Assembly: GCA_963837355.1 (NCBI GenBank)
Contig: CAWIMY010000002.1
Location: 310,001-374,000, forward strand
DNA: 64,000 nucleotides
Source of the DNA: Aureispira sp963837355
Lineage (GTDB): Bacteria > Bacteroidota > Bacteroidia > Chitinophagales > Saprospiraceae
Direction: 5' to 3'
Shown here: one piece after another, positions 9,655-18,465 of the stretch
How positions within the stretch are numbered: position 1 is the first letter of the stretch
How the letters are laid out: every line of letters starts with the position of its first letter
The notes under the pieces: generated by a model
The model's database searches: none
The model's input: the letters and a program-made list of their open reading frames with translations, nothing else
Told to the model about the DNA's origin: nothing
Program-made: the position numbers and the translations under genes

Positions 9655-10469
9655 TAGGGTTTCATTTTTTCGCTAATCAGGCGCATGGCTTGACGAATGT
9701 GAGGATGCGCCATCATAAACTGAGCAACATCCGTCGCCCAAACTTGATAGGCCAATTTGGAAGGGTGAACGCCGTCGCTAAAAAAGGCCGCCACACTTTG
9801 GTTCGGCACCTGGTAGCGCTCCATCCAATCGCGCATGGTAATGCTGTGTGGGTAGTAATAAGTATCTTTGTAATGCAAGACCAAGCGATCCAGCTCGTCG
9901 GCCAACATCTCGCGCAAATGGCCTAAAATCAGCTTAATGATTTTGGTAAACGCAGGCAGTTCGCGCACAGGGGGCAAGTCGATGAAAACAATAGGCACGT
10001 CTTTAAATTTTTCTTGTAAAGCATGGATGAGCTTTTGCATGTCTTTTTTCCAACGCTTTGGGCGGTTGAGCTGAAACGTGTCGTTGCCACCAATCCCAAC
10101 GACCAACAAATCCACATCTTCTTCGCTCTCTGTAATTTGTGGAAGGATGGTTTCTTCTACCTTTTTGGCAGTGAAGCCGCGCTTGGCATACACTTTCCAA
10201 TCGACGGTTGTTTGCAACAGCTTAGACAATTCACGCGCTAACGTTCCCGTAAACCCTTCTTCGTGGGTCGCTACTCCTACTCCTGCAATAGAGCTTTCGC
10301 CAATCGTGAGAATCCGCAACCGCTTTTTTTCAGAAGAAGGAGCCGAACCTTGCCCTCCTTTGGCCTCGGGCAAACTGGGAAAACGCGCCTTGATTTTCTT
10401 TGCTTGAAAATACATAATGGGCAATAAGGGCAACGCAATCAATACTTTGATTAAGTAGGTAATGGTCAT
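9654..10469 (-). CDS. SGNH/GDSL-family hydrolase, membrane-anchored
   Basis: 271-aa esterase-like protein. An N-terminal hydrophobic helix (MTITYLIKVLIALPLLPIMY) anchors it; block I is GESSIAGVG with the nucleophile Ser, the block III Asn is in GIGGNDTF, and the catalytic Asp-His pair is in FFSDGVHPSK near residue 235. All catalytic residues are therefore present, with GES in place of GDS. Expected activity is hydrolysis or transfer of O-acyl groups on glycans or lipids. The frame extends to 10499, but the start at 10469 puts the membrane anchor first. It sits between two membrane proteins in the glycan cassette. Confidence 0.8.
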   Translation of the reverse strand: MTITYLIKVLIALPLLPIMYFQAKKIKARFPSLPEAKGGQGSAPSSEKKRLRILTIGESSIAGVGVATHEEGFTGTLARELSKLLQTTVDWKVYAKRGFTAKKVEETILPQITESEEDVDLLVVGIGGNDTFQLNRPKRWKKDMQKLIHALQEKFKDVPIVFIDLPPVRELPAFTKIIKLILGHLREMLADELDRLVLHYKDTYYYPHSITMRDWMERYQVPNQSVAAFFSDGVHPSKLAYQVWATDVAQFMMAHPHIRQAMRLISEKMKP

Positions 10470-10540
10470 ACAACGAATGGTTAAAGCCTTTGATAGCAAC
10501 TGGCACCTGCCAACGCTTCCTTAAATGTACACACAATGTC

Positions 10541-12352
10541 TTACTTTTTCTTAAAAATGGTACGTTCTATTCGCAGTGGGTACCACTGTTGGTAATGACA
10601 CCAGCCAATTTCGTCTGGCCCGATAAGATCAATTTGTAATTGGTAGGTTCCCGCTTCTTCTGGTGGATGTACTACTAGGTATTGTTCGTGGCTACTCTGT
10701 GGCAAAAAATCCATCTCGACCACGCTGCGTTCGCCCTCCCAATGCACCACGGTATCCGCCCGCCACCAATGATAAGATAACAATAACCCTGCACTACTCC
10801 ATGCTTGGTCGCTGTTATTTTTTATCGTAATGCCTACGTTAATTGGAGTACCCACAGGATACTGTTCCTTCAAATTTGGCTCCAAAGTCATGTTGTCTTT
10901 GAGCTGCTCCACTTGTTGAAAACTGGAATAACGCCCCCGTGCCAACACATAAGGACTGGGCGGAAAATTAAAATAGCGCGGATTGGCAGTGGCGTGGCGG
11001 TAAATGCTGTCGGGCTTTTCATAATAACTGCGGTAAGTGGCCAAGTACAGCGTACTGTCTTGTAGCGTCTGGGCATTGTTACCGTCTACCCATTCGCTGT
11101 CTCGAATCAGCTGCACAGCGCGCTGTTCGGGGGTTAAGGCTGATAACAATAGGGATTCTAAACCAAAGGTAAAACTCGGCCCGTTGACGTTGCTGTTTAA
11201 GCTTTCTTCTTCCATGATAATTTTGTACACGCCTTGCTCTCGGCCGTGCTCAATCATACGGTGTAGGTATTCGACCCGCAACCGAAAAGGTTCGATGCCG
11301 TCAGCAATGGCGATAAAACGATAGGCAATCAGCGCCAATAAAGCGAGTTGCACCCCGTAGCGGGCTTTATTTTTTAGCTGGGGCAAAATGTCCATTAGTA
11401 AAGGAAAACAGCCTAGCATTATCAACGGAAAGAAGCATTGTTCTTGGTAACGGCTGTGCTTAATGATTGGGTAGGTCAACGCAATGACGTATTGTGTGGC
11501 TACCAATAAGGCGATAAAAGCCAACGCCGTACTGTATTGTTTTTGTTTTACATAATACCCGAGCGCTCCGCCAATGAGCAGAAAAAGTTCGACATAGTAG
11601 GTGGCATAGAAGTGGAATAGGGGACGGATATACCGATCCCACGAGAAGGTCTCGTGGTGAAAGTTGTGCCAAAACCAGTCGATTTTTGCGGTTTCGTAAG
11701 GGTGGGCTAAGAGGGTTTGTTTAAGGAGAAACCCAAGGAGAATACCGAAGGCAGTAGCGGTGTAAAGCGGCCAGTGTTTTAATTGTTGTTGTGTTGTGTA
11801 CAACACAACAACAGCGCCGAAGAAAATAATTGCTAAAACGTAATTGATGGTGACAAAAAAGCTCAAAACAGCTACTGCCAACAGCGCTTTCCACGTGTGC
11901 GCGCCGCGCCGCAACAACAAGACCCACAACACCAAAAAACCCGTATTGTAATACAATTCAAAAATAGGGGTACAAAAACCGTGTAAAATACCAATACACT
12001 GCACTCCAACCAGCCACCAGCCCACATGGCCTTGCCCCCAGCGGTAGCGACAAAACAAATAAATACTGTAATAAAAAAGCACATGTCCCAGCGAATAAGC
12101 CAGCAACACCACTTTCATACTACACCCCAATTTTACACACAACAAGGGCAACCACTGCGAAAATACTAAAATATAGCGCCCTAATTCTATCCAAAAAGAT
12201 TCATAATGAACCACTTTGGCCATATAAAAGCCCGCGTCGCTGTACAAGCGCTCTTGGTAAAAATACGCCGCCCAAATCGCCCAAATCAAAAAGGCGAATT
12301 GCAATAAAACATCTTCACCATAGCGCTTCCAAAAGTTCTGTCCTATTTTCAT
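10541..12352 (-). CDS. Polytopic membrane protein with C-terminal Ig-like domain
   Basis: 603-aa protein with about ten hydrophobic helices (residues about 15-350) and a soluble C-terminal region that ends in an Ig-like beta-sandwich (PINVGITIKNNSDQAW, about residues 490-600). The topology resembles GT-C glycosyltransferases, and the segment YSDAGFYMAK after helix 1 carries an Asp in the expected loop, but I recognise no definite family. It overlaps the upstream SGNH gene by 4 nt, which indicates translational coupling in the glycan cassette. Function unassigned; a role in building or modifying a surface polysaccharide is an inference from context. Confidence 0.7.
   Translation of the reverse strand: MKIGQNFWKRYGEDVLLQFAFLIWAIWAAYFYQERLYSDAGFYMAKVVHYESFWIELGRYILVFSQWLPLLCVKLGCSMKVVLLAYSLGHVLFYYSIYLFCRYRWGQGHVGWWLVGVQCIGILHGFCTPIFELYYNTGFLVLWVLLLRRGAHTWKALLAVAVLSFFVTINYVLAIIFFGAVVVLYTTQQQLKHWPLYTATAFGILLGFLLKQTLLAHPYETAKIDWFWHNFHHETFSWDRYIRPLFHFYATYYVELFLLIGGALGYYVKQKQYSTALAFIALLVATQYVIALTYPIIKHSRYQEQCFFPLIMLGCFPLLMDILPQLKNKARYGVQLALLALIAYRFIAIADGIEPFRLRVEYLHRMIEHGREQGVYKIIMEEESLNSNVNGPSFTFGLESLLLSALTPEQRAVQLIRDSEWVDGNNAQTLQDSTLYLATYRSYYEKPDSIYRHATANPRYFNFPPSPYVLARGRYSSFQQVEQLKDNMTLEPNLKEQYPVGTPINVGITIKNNSDQAWSSAGLLLSYHWWRADTVVHWEGERSVVEMDFLPQSSHEQYLVVHPPEEAGTYQLQIDLIGPDEIGWCHYQQWYPLRIERTIFKKK
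11784..11813. repeat. Perfect 13-bp inverted repeat inside a membrane-protein gene
   Basis: TGTTGTTGTGTTG (11784-11796) and its exact complement (11801-11813) are separated by 4 nt (TGTA). It lies in coding sequence, where it encodes a VVLYTTQQQ-like stretch. It may simply reflect codon choice. Confidence 0.5.
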
Positions 12353-13722
12353 CGCGTGGCAATTTCAAGGGTTAAACCATCCAGCCAAACCACTTGATCG
12401 CTGTTGTTCCAAATATAGGCTTTGAGCAGGCACTCCGCTCGATCGTGCACATACGGCACCGAGAACTGTACACGCGTCCAAGTTGTCGGAGCAAGCATAT
12501 TTTCTTGCACCGCTTGCCCTTCCCATTGTACCATCCCACTAGGATGCTCTACCGAAACAACTAAAGTCACAGGGTCAGACTGGGTTGCCTGAGGCAACCG
12601 CACCCAAACCGAAGCCGTCAATTCCAAATGGTCGAAAGGTAACTGATCCAAGGCATACAAATGGGTATAAGAAAATTGCCGCGCAGGCAAGGCTTGAATA
12701 GTCTTGCCCAAAGGAGCCGTAGATTCTTGGGTGGTATGCGCCAAGTCCTGCTGTCCTTCAAAATCTTCTTGAGCGCGCCAAAGCACCTGCCGTGCCTTGC
12801 GTTGTACGAACACTTGGCGCAACAACTGCCCTACATCACGCGAGAGTTGACGCGCCGAAGCCTCTACCAAGTGGTTACCATCGTAGGTGAGGTACTGCTG
12901 GCGGTTAGGTAGGTCAAGCCAAATACCTCCTAGTGCTTGAATTTCAGCTTTGAGCGCCTTTTCAGGGTAATAACTGGGCTGCATTTCTAAAGCTTCTAAG
13001 GTGGGAGCCGCAGGGGGGCGAAAGGCGACTACTTGGATGCCTTGCGCCTGCCAATCGGCGATTTGCTGTACCAACCGTTGGCGCAAGCCGAGACTAAATT
13101 CAACAGTTGGATAAGTGCGGCGCACGTGCTCGTCGTTTTCCCAAGGCGTATGTGGTTGTTTATCAGAAGCAATCCACCCGTTAGAATAATAGGTTTGAAA
13201 GTACCCTTGGCGCTCTTCTTGCAATTGCTGTCGAATGGCACTAGGGCTACTCGGATCAAAGAAGGTTAAGTAAGGGTTGATGAATCGGCGCTGCCACAAC
13301 TCCACACCAGAGCGTTGGTATTCCTGCCAAAAATGAGAATTTTTTGCATTTTCATCAGCTAAGCTAGAGGTTGTAATTCCTAGTATAATAATCGGCTGCG
13401 AAGCTGTCGTATCCAACAAACGCACCGCCGCGCGCAAATACCCCGTATCTAACCCCGCCGAAGAAAAACCCACATTAAATACCCGCAATGTAGTATCTGT
13501 ACTAAATGCTGCTGCAAAATCATCGGGACTAAAACCGCGATACACTCGCGAGTCTCCTAGTGCCAATACTTCAAACTGCTGTGCCGCATGGGCTTTGTTG
13601 CTCCAAAACCAATCACTCGCCATCGAAGAAGCAGGTTGCTTCGGCAACAGCCAGCCTCCCAAAAACAGCACCAAGACTGTACAAACTGCCGCGCCCCCTA
13701 ATCGTTGTTGGTAAGTAGGCAT
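12349..13722 (-). CDS. Membrane-anchored SGNH-like protein, MBOAT partner
   Basis: 457-aa protein with a single N-terminal membrane anchor (AAVCTVLVLFLGGWLLP) and an SGNH-like fold: the block I sequence LALGDSRVYRGFSP carries the Ser, and a C-terminal Asp-His equivalent (YLTYDGNHLVEA, about residue 290) is present. Residues about 330-457 form a beta-sandwich-like extension. Proteins of this kind next to an MBOAT gene commonly act as the periplasmic acyl-transfer or hydrolase component in O-acetylation of exopolysaccharides (AlgJ/AlgX-like logic). It starts 5 nt after the MBOAT stop and overlaps the following gene by 4 nt. Confidence 0.75.
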   Translation of the reverse strand: MPTYQQRLGGAAVCTVLVLFLGGWLLPKQPASSMASDWFWSNKAHAAQQFEVLALGDSRVYRGFSPDDFAAAFSTDTTLRVFNVGFSSAGLDTGYLRAAVRLLDTTASQPIIILGITTSSLADENAKNSHFWQEYQRSGVELWQRRFINPYLTFFDPSSPSAIRQQLQEERQGYFQTYYSNGWIASDKQPHTPWENDEHVRRTYPTVEFSLGLRQRLVQQIADWQAQGIQVVAFRPPAAPTLEALEMQPSYYPEKALKAEIQALGGIWLDLPNRQQYLTYDGNHLVEASARQLSRDVGQLLRQVFVQRKARQVLWRAQEDFEGQQDLAHTTQESTAPLGKTIQALPARQFSYTHLYALDQLPFDHLELTASVWVRLPQATQSDPVTLVVSVEHPSGMVQWEGQAVQENMLAPTTWTRVQFSVPYVHDRAECLLKAYIWNNSDQVVWLDGLTLEIATR

Positions 13723-13727
13723 AGATA

Positions 13728-15151
13728 TTAGAATTGAAAATAAACAAAATCCGAAGCAGGGCCTCTAAAATAAACGCAAGCACCCACTAGGAGCCCCATC
13801 GTGATACTTTCGTAAACAGGTTGCTGTGTCCACTGCCGAAGAGCTGACCAATGCCGCTTAGCATAATACCAAATTTCTACGCCGATTCCCAGCAAGAGCA
13901 CCACTAGCCCATCAAAATAATAGCGCAACAGCGGCGCTTCCAAATCCGTCCCAAAGGCAAACAGCTGCTGGCTGATCACCACCACATCGACCCAAGAGTC
14001 CGCCCTAAAAAAGAGCCAAGCCAGCAAGACTTGCGCCCAAACCAGTGGCCACCCCAACCAAGCCGCCCAACGATAACGCGCCAAGCGCTGCGGCCAACGC
14101 GTCCAACGTTCTACGCTCAGCCCCAAAGCGTGTACGGCACCCCACAACACAAAATGATAGGCAGGCCCGTGCCACAACGCCGATAGGATAAAGACAATCC
14201 ACAAATTGCGGTATACTTTCCAGCGCGCCACACGATTGCCACCCAATGGGCGGTATACATAATCGCGAAACCAAGTAGAGAGCGACACATGCCAACGCTG
14301 CCAAAACTCTTGCAACGACCGCGCGTGGTAAGGATGATCAAAATTAAGCCGAAAGCGGTAGCCCATCAAGCGCGCCAAGCCTCGGGCAATCGAGCTGTAG
14401 CCTGCAAAATCAAAGTAAATTTGAAAGGAAAAACCCAGCAAGACCAGCCACCAATACCAATAAACCACCGCTTGTTCTGGATTGGCAAACGCTTGGTTGA
14501 CAAAAGGGGCTAAGTTATCGGCAATTACCATTTTCTGAAAAAAGCCGTAGGCCATCAGGCGACAGCCAAACCAAACACTGCGAGCTGAGACAGGGCGATC
14601 TTGGCGCAATTGGTAAAGCAGGTCTTTGGCACGAAGGATGGCCATGCCACCAATTGTGGAAAGAGCGCTAAATAGGCAAAAAAGTGCCAAGGGTTGCGCG
14701 TCGGTTCCAGTTCCTTGCGGTAAATATCCAGCGTATAACTCATCGACTGAAAAGTATAAAAGCTTATTCCAACAGGCAAAATCAAGGAAAAAGCAGGCAA
14801 GCGCGCATACAAATCCCAATCTAACCCCACCCAAGCAGCTAGATCATCGCCTATATTAGCAAAAAATCGACTGTATTTAAAAACAGCCAAACTCCCCAGA
14901 TTAGCTGCCAAGGAAAGATACAAATAGAACTTACGGCGGTCAGGAAACCGCGCCATTGCCAAGCCTGCCCAATAATCCACGCTACCACTAAAGCCTAGCA
15001 AAAACAAAAAACGCCAATCCCACCAGCCATAAAAAATAGCCGAAAACAACACCAAATAGTACCAACGGCGTTGATCTTGCCGCTTGGCCCAAGGCCAAAC
15101 CGCAAAAAAGACGATAAAAAATAAAAGAAAAGGCAAAGAGTTGAACAGCAC
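13728..15151 (-). pseudogene. MBOAT-family O-acyltransferase, one frameshift
   Basis: AlgI/DltB-like membrane-bound O-acyltransferase split by one frame break. The N-terminal part (14555-15151 frame) starts MLFNSLPFLLFF and reaches FFAYLALFPQLVA, where the family continues with GPI. The reading then has to switch to the second frame (IxRAKDLLYQL onwards, to 13728) around 14640-14650, consistent with loss of one base. The C-terminal part keeps both family histidine motifs, FWQRWHVSLSTWFRDYVYRPLGG and ALWHGPAYHFVLWG. The rebuilt length of about 474 aa is normal. It would move an acyl group across the inner membrane onto a glycan. The site is not in a homopolymer, so it is either an assembly error or a real inactivating mutation. 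Confidence 0.85.
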
Positions 15152-15216
15152 GGCAAGGGCAATAAGTAGCGACGCTAAAGATTAAGCGCTGGCACAATAT
15201 CGGTTATTCTACGCTA

Positions 15217-15259
15217 AAAAATAACCGCACCAAGCAAAATATGGTTGCTTGGTGCGGTT
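15217..15259 (-). terminator. Terminator between the PorZ-like gene and the glycan cassette
   Basis: A perfect 15-bp stem (AACCGCACCAAGCAA and complement, 15223-15237 and 15245-15259) with a 7-nt loop. On the minus strand it is followed by a run of T residues (plus-strand AAAAAAT near 15217-15222). It ends transcription from the PorZ-like gene, so the MBOAT cassette probably has its own promoter. Confidence 0.8.
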
Positions 15260-15381
15260 CATATAGAAGGAAAAGAGTAATTCTATGTTTGCTGGATAAA
15301 GCTTCTTGAGCTATTTGTAGGTGCTTTTAGGTAGTGGCTAATAAGCACACTCTCGTAAATCTTGGATTATTCAATAATCCT

Positions 15382-17739
15382 TTAGTTCAAAAATAAGATT
15401 TTGCCGACGGCTTTCTGAGTGCCTTCTTCATTGGTAATAAACACCATATACACCCCCGATTGCGCACGGCGACCGTTATAATCGGTTCCGTTCCAAATGG
15501 CTTGGCCACCCAAAGCCGTTGTTTCATACATCAAGCGACCACTGATGTCGGTGATGCGAACATTGGCCATATCCGCCAAGTTAGAGATAGCAATAGGGCC
15601 ATCGTAATCAGGGGCAACAGGGTGTGGAAAGACTTTAATGTCCTCCTTGTTCATGCGCTGCTCACCTGTGGTAGCCTCGGTGCGTACAGATTGAATCCCA
15701 ATTCCTGTTGCGATGTATAGATAACCATTGGCTCCATCATACGCTAGATCCGAAATTTCATTTTCAAAAAGCGGGCTGTTGTCTTTCGTGAAGTAGGCCA
15801 ACTGCTCATAACCATCGGCAGACAATAAAAATAAGCCGTTGTTGGTTCCAATCCATTTGCGGTTGGCACCATCGACAGCAATAGACAAAATGGTTTCCCC
15901 TTCTAACAAATAGCCATTAAAATCGTCTTGGCTAATAATTAAACGGTTCCCTTGGCACTCGCCATCAAACACCGTCCCCGAACAGTTGAAAATAACAATT
16001 CCATCCGTTGTTCCAACCCAAACCGCTCCGCGCTTATCTACCGTCAAACATTCTACATTGATATTGGGCAACACGCTGTTGTTTGGGGTCAATTGAATGG
16101 AACGGTCGTCGGTATCGTCATCCAGATCACCGCTGTCAAACACCGTAACATTTCCAGTAATATGCTTGACCCATTTGTAGCCATTTTTATCTACCACCAC
16201 ATCTTGCAGAATCGTTTCGTTTCTAAAATAACTGTTCGCATAGCCTTTCCAAGTACCGTCAAGTCGGCGAACCACCAACGCATAATCAGATGTTAAGGTC
16301 GTTGTCATCCAAACATTGCCGTCTTTATCTGCGGTGATGCCTTGTATGCGCGTACGCTCAATGTCTCCATTGACTCGCTGCAACGGGGTGCCAGGCGTGT
16401 ATTGATCAAAGGTTTTTATTTCGTCTGTCAGTGGGTTGAGTTCTAAGAAGCCACTCATAAAAGAGCTGACGTAAATCTTGTTGTTGACAGGATTACTGGT
16501 AATGCGGATGGCATCCAAAAAGGTATCTAGCTCAGGGTAATCTTGATCGGTGTAGGCTTTCCATTCGCCCTCTTTATAGCTCGAAAAACCTGAGCGATCA
16601 AACACCGCTCTGATAGTGTTGTAAGTAGCATGAGCGACCCATAAAACCCCCTCTCCATCGACGTGCATATCTGTTACGCGAGAATGATTAGGGGAGTTGG
16701 TTCTAATGTAAGCGCCATCGCGGTGCATGCCTCCTTGATCGGCGGCCCAAACAATTCCCTCTTGATCAAGCACCAAATCACGTACCCGCCAAGAATCAGG
16801 ATAGTAATAGGTACCCATAACGTTGTCCGTCCCAAAACGATAGTACTTCTGGCTGCGGGTAGCAATCAAAAGCACGGTCTTATCATAAGACAAAGAAAAA
16901 TTATAATTTTTGATAAAGTCGCCGTTGCCCGTAGGTTCCCAGCGCGTAAAATTAGCATTGGCAGCAAAATCAAAGCCCTCTACTAATCTCCAATACTTAG
17001 TCGCATAATCATAATAATAAAACACCCCCGATACATCGGCATAGATGTTCTCGTTAAACCGAATAATTCCACTCGACTCATAGGTGCTCGACAAGCCATC
17101 CAAGACACCTTGCCGTTGCCATTGACTAAAGTCTAATAAATTACGGCCATCCATAATCCCCTTGTAAATGGCCTGTTTAGTAGCCATAAATAAGGTATCA
17201 TTGAGTTGTGTAGTCGCTGTAACGGCTACAGGCGTAAACGTCGTTTGAATAAACGCATCTAACTCAAAATTATACACTGTCAACCCAAAAGAACAAGAAA
17301 AATAAATATCCTCCGCATTGCTATAAATATGGTTGATCGACTTGTCTCCCAAAATGTTGCTATTGGTTAAGATAGCCGATAAGTTCGTCACTAAGCCATC
17401 GTCGTATAGCAAATCAATGTTTCCATTGGTATAAGCGACAATCAAGACGTTTCTCTCGCGGTTGTAACTGAGCATCTTGATGCGCATATCGCTCAATCCG
17501 TTGACCTTGTTAAGGTGTTCTACCGACTGGTCGTCCTTATACACTTTGAGAATGGCCTGTTCCGCCCCAAAAAAAACGGCATCTTCACTTTCGGTGACGG
17601 CTTGTATATTTTCGTATGACAAATGAGAACGCCATTGACTAAGCGCAACAGGATTGTCTTGTGCCTGTAACTGGTTGCCTACCAAAAGGCTCCATAGTAT
17701 CATTAGTACTACTACTTTTGAATCCATCATATACTGCAT
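15382..17739 (-). CDS. porZ: PorZ-like T9SS attachment-complex protein
   Basis: 785-aa exported protein with an N-terminal signal peptide (VVLMILWSLLVGNQLQAQ), two beta-propeller regions of the two-component-regulator type (repeats such as IYFSCSFGLTVYN, GIVWAADQGGMHRDG, NVWMTTTL, AVWVGTTDGIVIF, RKWIGTNNGLFLL) and a C-terminal T9SS type A sorting domain (VFPHPVAPDYDGPI onwards, about residues 700-785). This order and length match PorZ, which in Porphyromonas works with PorU, PorV and PorQ at the cell surface to attach T9SS cargo to anionic LPS. Assignment is by architecture. Starts at Met 4 or Met 5 are also possible. A terminator follows it. Confidence 0.85.
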   Translation of the reverse strand: MQYMMDSKVVVLMILWSLLVGNQLQAQDNPVALSQWRSHLSYENIQAVTESEDAVFFGAEQAILKVYKDDQSVEHLNKVNGLSDMRIKMLSYNRERNVLIVAYTNGNIDLLYDDGLVTNLSAILTNSNILGDKSINHIYSNAEDIYFSCSFGLTVYNFELDAFIQTTFTPVAVTATTQLNDTLFMATKQAIYKGIMDGRNLLDFSQWQRQGVLDGLSSTYESSGIIRFNENIYADVSGVFYYYDYATKYWRLVEGFDFAANANFTRWEPTGNGDFIKNYNFSLSYDKTVLLIATRSQKYYRFGTDNVMGTYYYPDSWRVRDLVLDQEGIVWAADQGGMHRDGAYIRTNSPNHSRVTDMHVDGEGVLWVAHATYNTIRAVFDRSGFSSYKEGEWKAYTDQDYPELDTFLDAIRITSNPVNNKIYVSSFMSGFLELNPLTDEIKTFDQYTPGTPLQRVNGDIERTRIQGITADKDGNVWMTTTLTSDYALVVRRLDGTWKGYANSYFRNETILQDVVVDKNGYKWVKHITGNVTVFDSGDLDDDTDDRSIQLTPNNSVLPNINVECLTVDKRGAVWVGTTDGIVIFNCSGTVFDGECQGNRLIISQDDFNGYLLEGETILSIAVDGANRKWIGTNNGLFLLSADGYEQLAYFTKDNSPLFENEISDLAYDGANGYLYIATGIGIQSVRTEATTGEQRMNKEDIKVFPHPVAPDYDGPIAISNLADMANVRITDISGRLMYETTALGGQAIWNGTDYNGRRAQSGVYMVFITNEEGTQKAVGKILFLN

Positions 17740-18015
17740 TTACTGTTAATACCCACTGCAAGGATTGCCCTGCTGCTTTTTATAAGAAGCAAAGATACAA
17801 AAAAGCAAAAGGCTGGGCGAACTTTTGCGGCCTGCTGCTTGCTGTAGAAAGTATAAAATAAAAAATGAGGTAAAAGTAGAAGCTATAGTGGTGGATTGAG
17901 AGCGATTATAAGGAAGTTGGTGTTGGGTGGACTACTTACTCATCTCTTAGACGCTGCTCAATGAGAAAACGTTGCTTGGGAGGCAAAATTTATTAGTCAG
18001 ATCAGCGTAAAAATA
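17740..18015. other. Intergenic stretch upstream of the PorZ-like gene
   Basis: No convincing gene between 17740 and 18465. Apart from the promoter element at 17790-17797 and two hairpins (18016-18041 and 18273-18320) I see only AT-rich sequence. A 70-codon open frame at 18072-18284 has no recognisable features. Confidence 0.5.
17790..17797 (-). promoter_or_regulatory. Candidate -7 element for the PorZ-like gene
   Basis: TATCTTTG on the minus strand is an exact match to TAnnTTTG. It lies about 50 nt before the start at 17739, an ordinary leader length. Confidence 0.45.
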
Positions 18016-18041
18016 AAGAGGACATCCCTAGCTGTCCTCTT
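18016..18041 (-). terminator. Hairpin, possible terminator
   Basis: AAGAGGACA and its complement TGTCCTCTT (9 bp) with an 8-nt loop. Read on the minus strand it is followed by TTTATTTTTA. The nearest upstream gene on that strand ends at 18466, so this may close a long 3' UTR. Confidence 0.45.
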
Positions 18042-18272
18042 GTCTCCTATGTTATCTGCCCTTGCCGTCAATTGCTTGCTTCCGACAGCAAGCCTAACAA
18101 AGGCGTTGAGTTGTTAGCGACGTTTGGTAGGATAGTACAACTAGCGGTCGTTACTTGCTATTCGTTATGTTGGCTATCGCTCCAAAGCAGCTTATTAAGT
18201 AAGTATGTTGCCAATAATTCGTTTACGTTAAGTAGAATACCAATTCTTAAATTGGTTACCGTGAACAGAGAA

Positions 18273-18320
18273 GAAAAACCATAACTTTTTTTATGTCGTA
18301 ATGAAGTGTTATGGTTTTTC
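18273..18320. repeat. 13-bp inverted repeat with 22-nt spacer
   Basis: GAAAAACCATAAC (18273-18285) and its exact complement (18308-18320) flank a T-rich spacer. It sits in the intergenic region past the PD40 gene; it could be part of that gene's 3' UTR or a regulator site. Confidence 0.5.
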
Positions 18321-18465
18321 AGCGCTGTCACGATAAAATACGGATTGCCTTAAAATTCCGTAGTTGCCTTTTATTCAACACTAAAACGGTTTGTTTCGGT
18401 CTGTATGCTTAAAAACGGTGCCTTTATAAAAAGGGTTGGGCAACGTAAAAAAAAATTGTTTTTTT

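Noticed and set aside
18072..18284. Open frame of 70 codons in the intergenic region
   Set aside because: No signal peptide, domain or codon pattern, and it overlaps the 18273-18320 inverted repeat.
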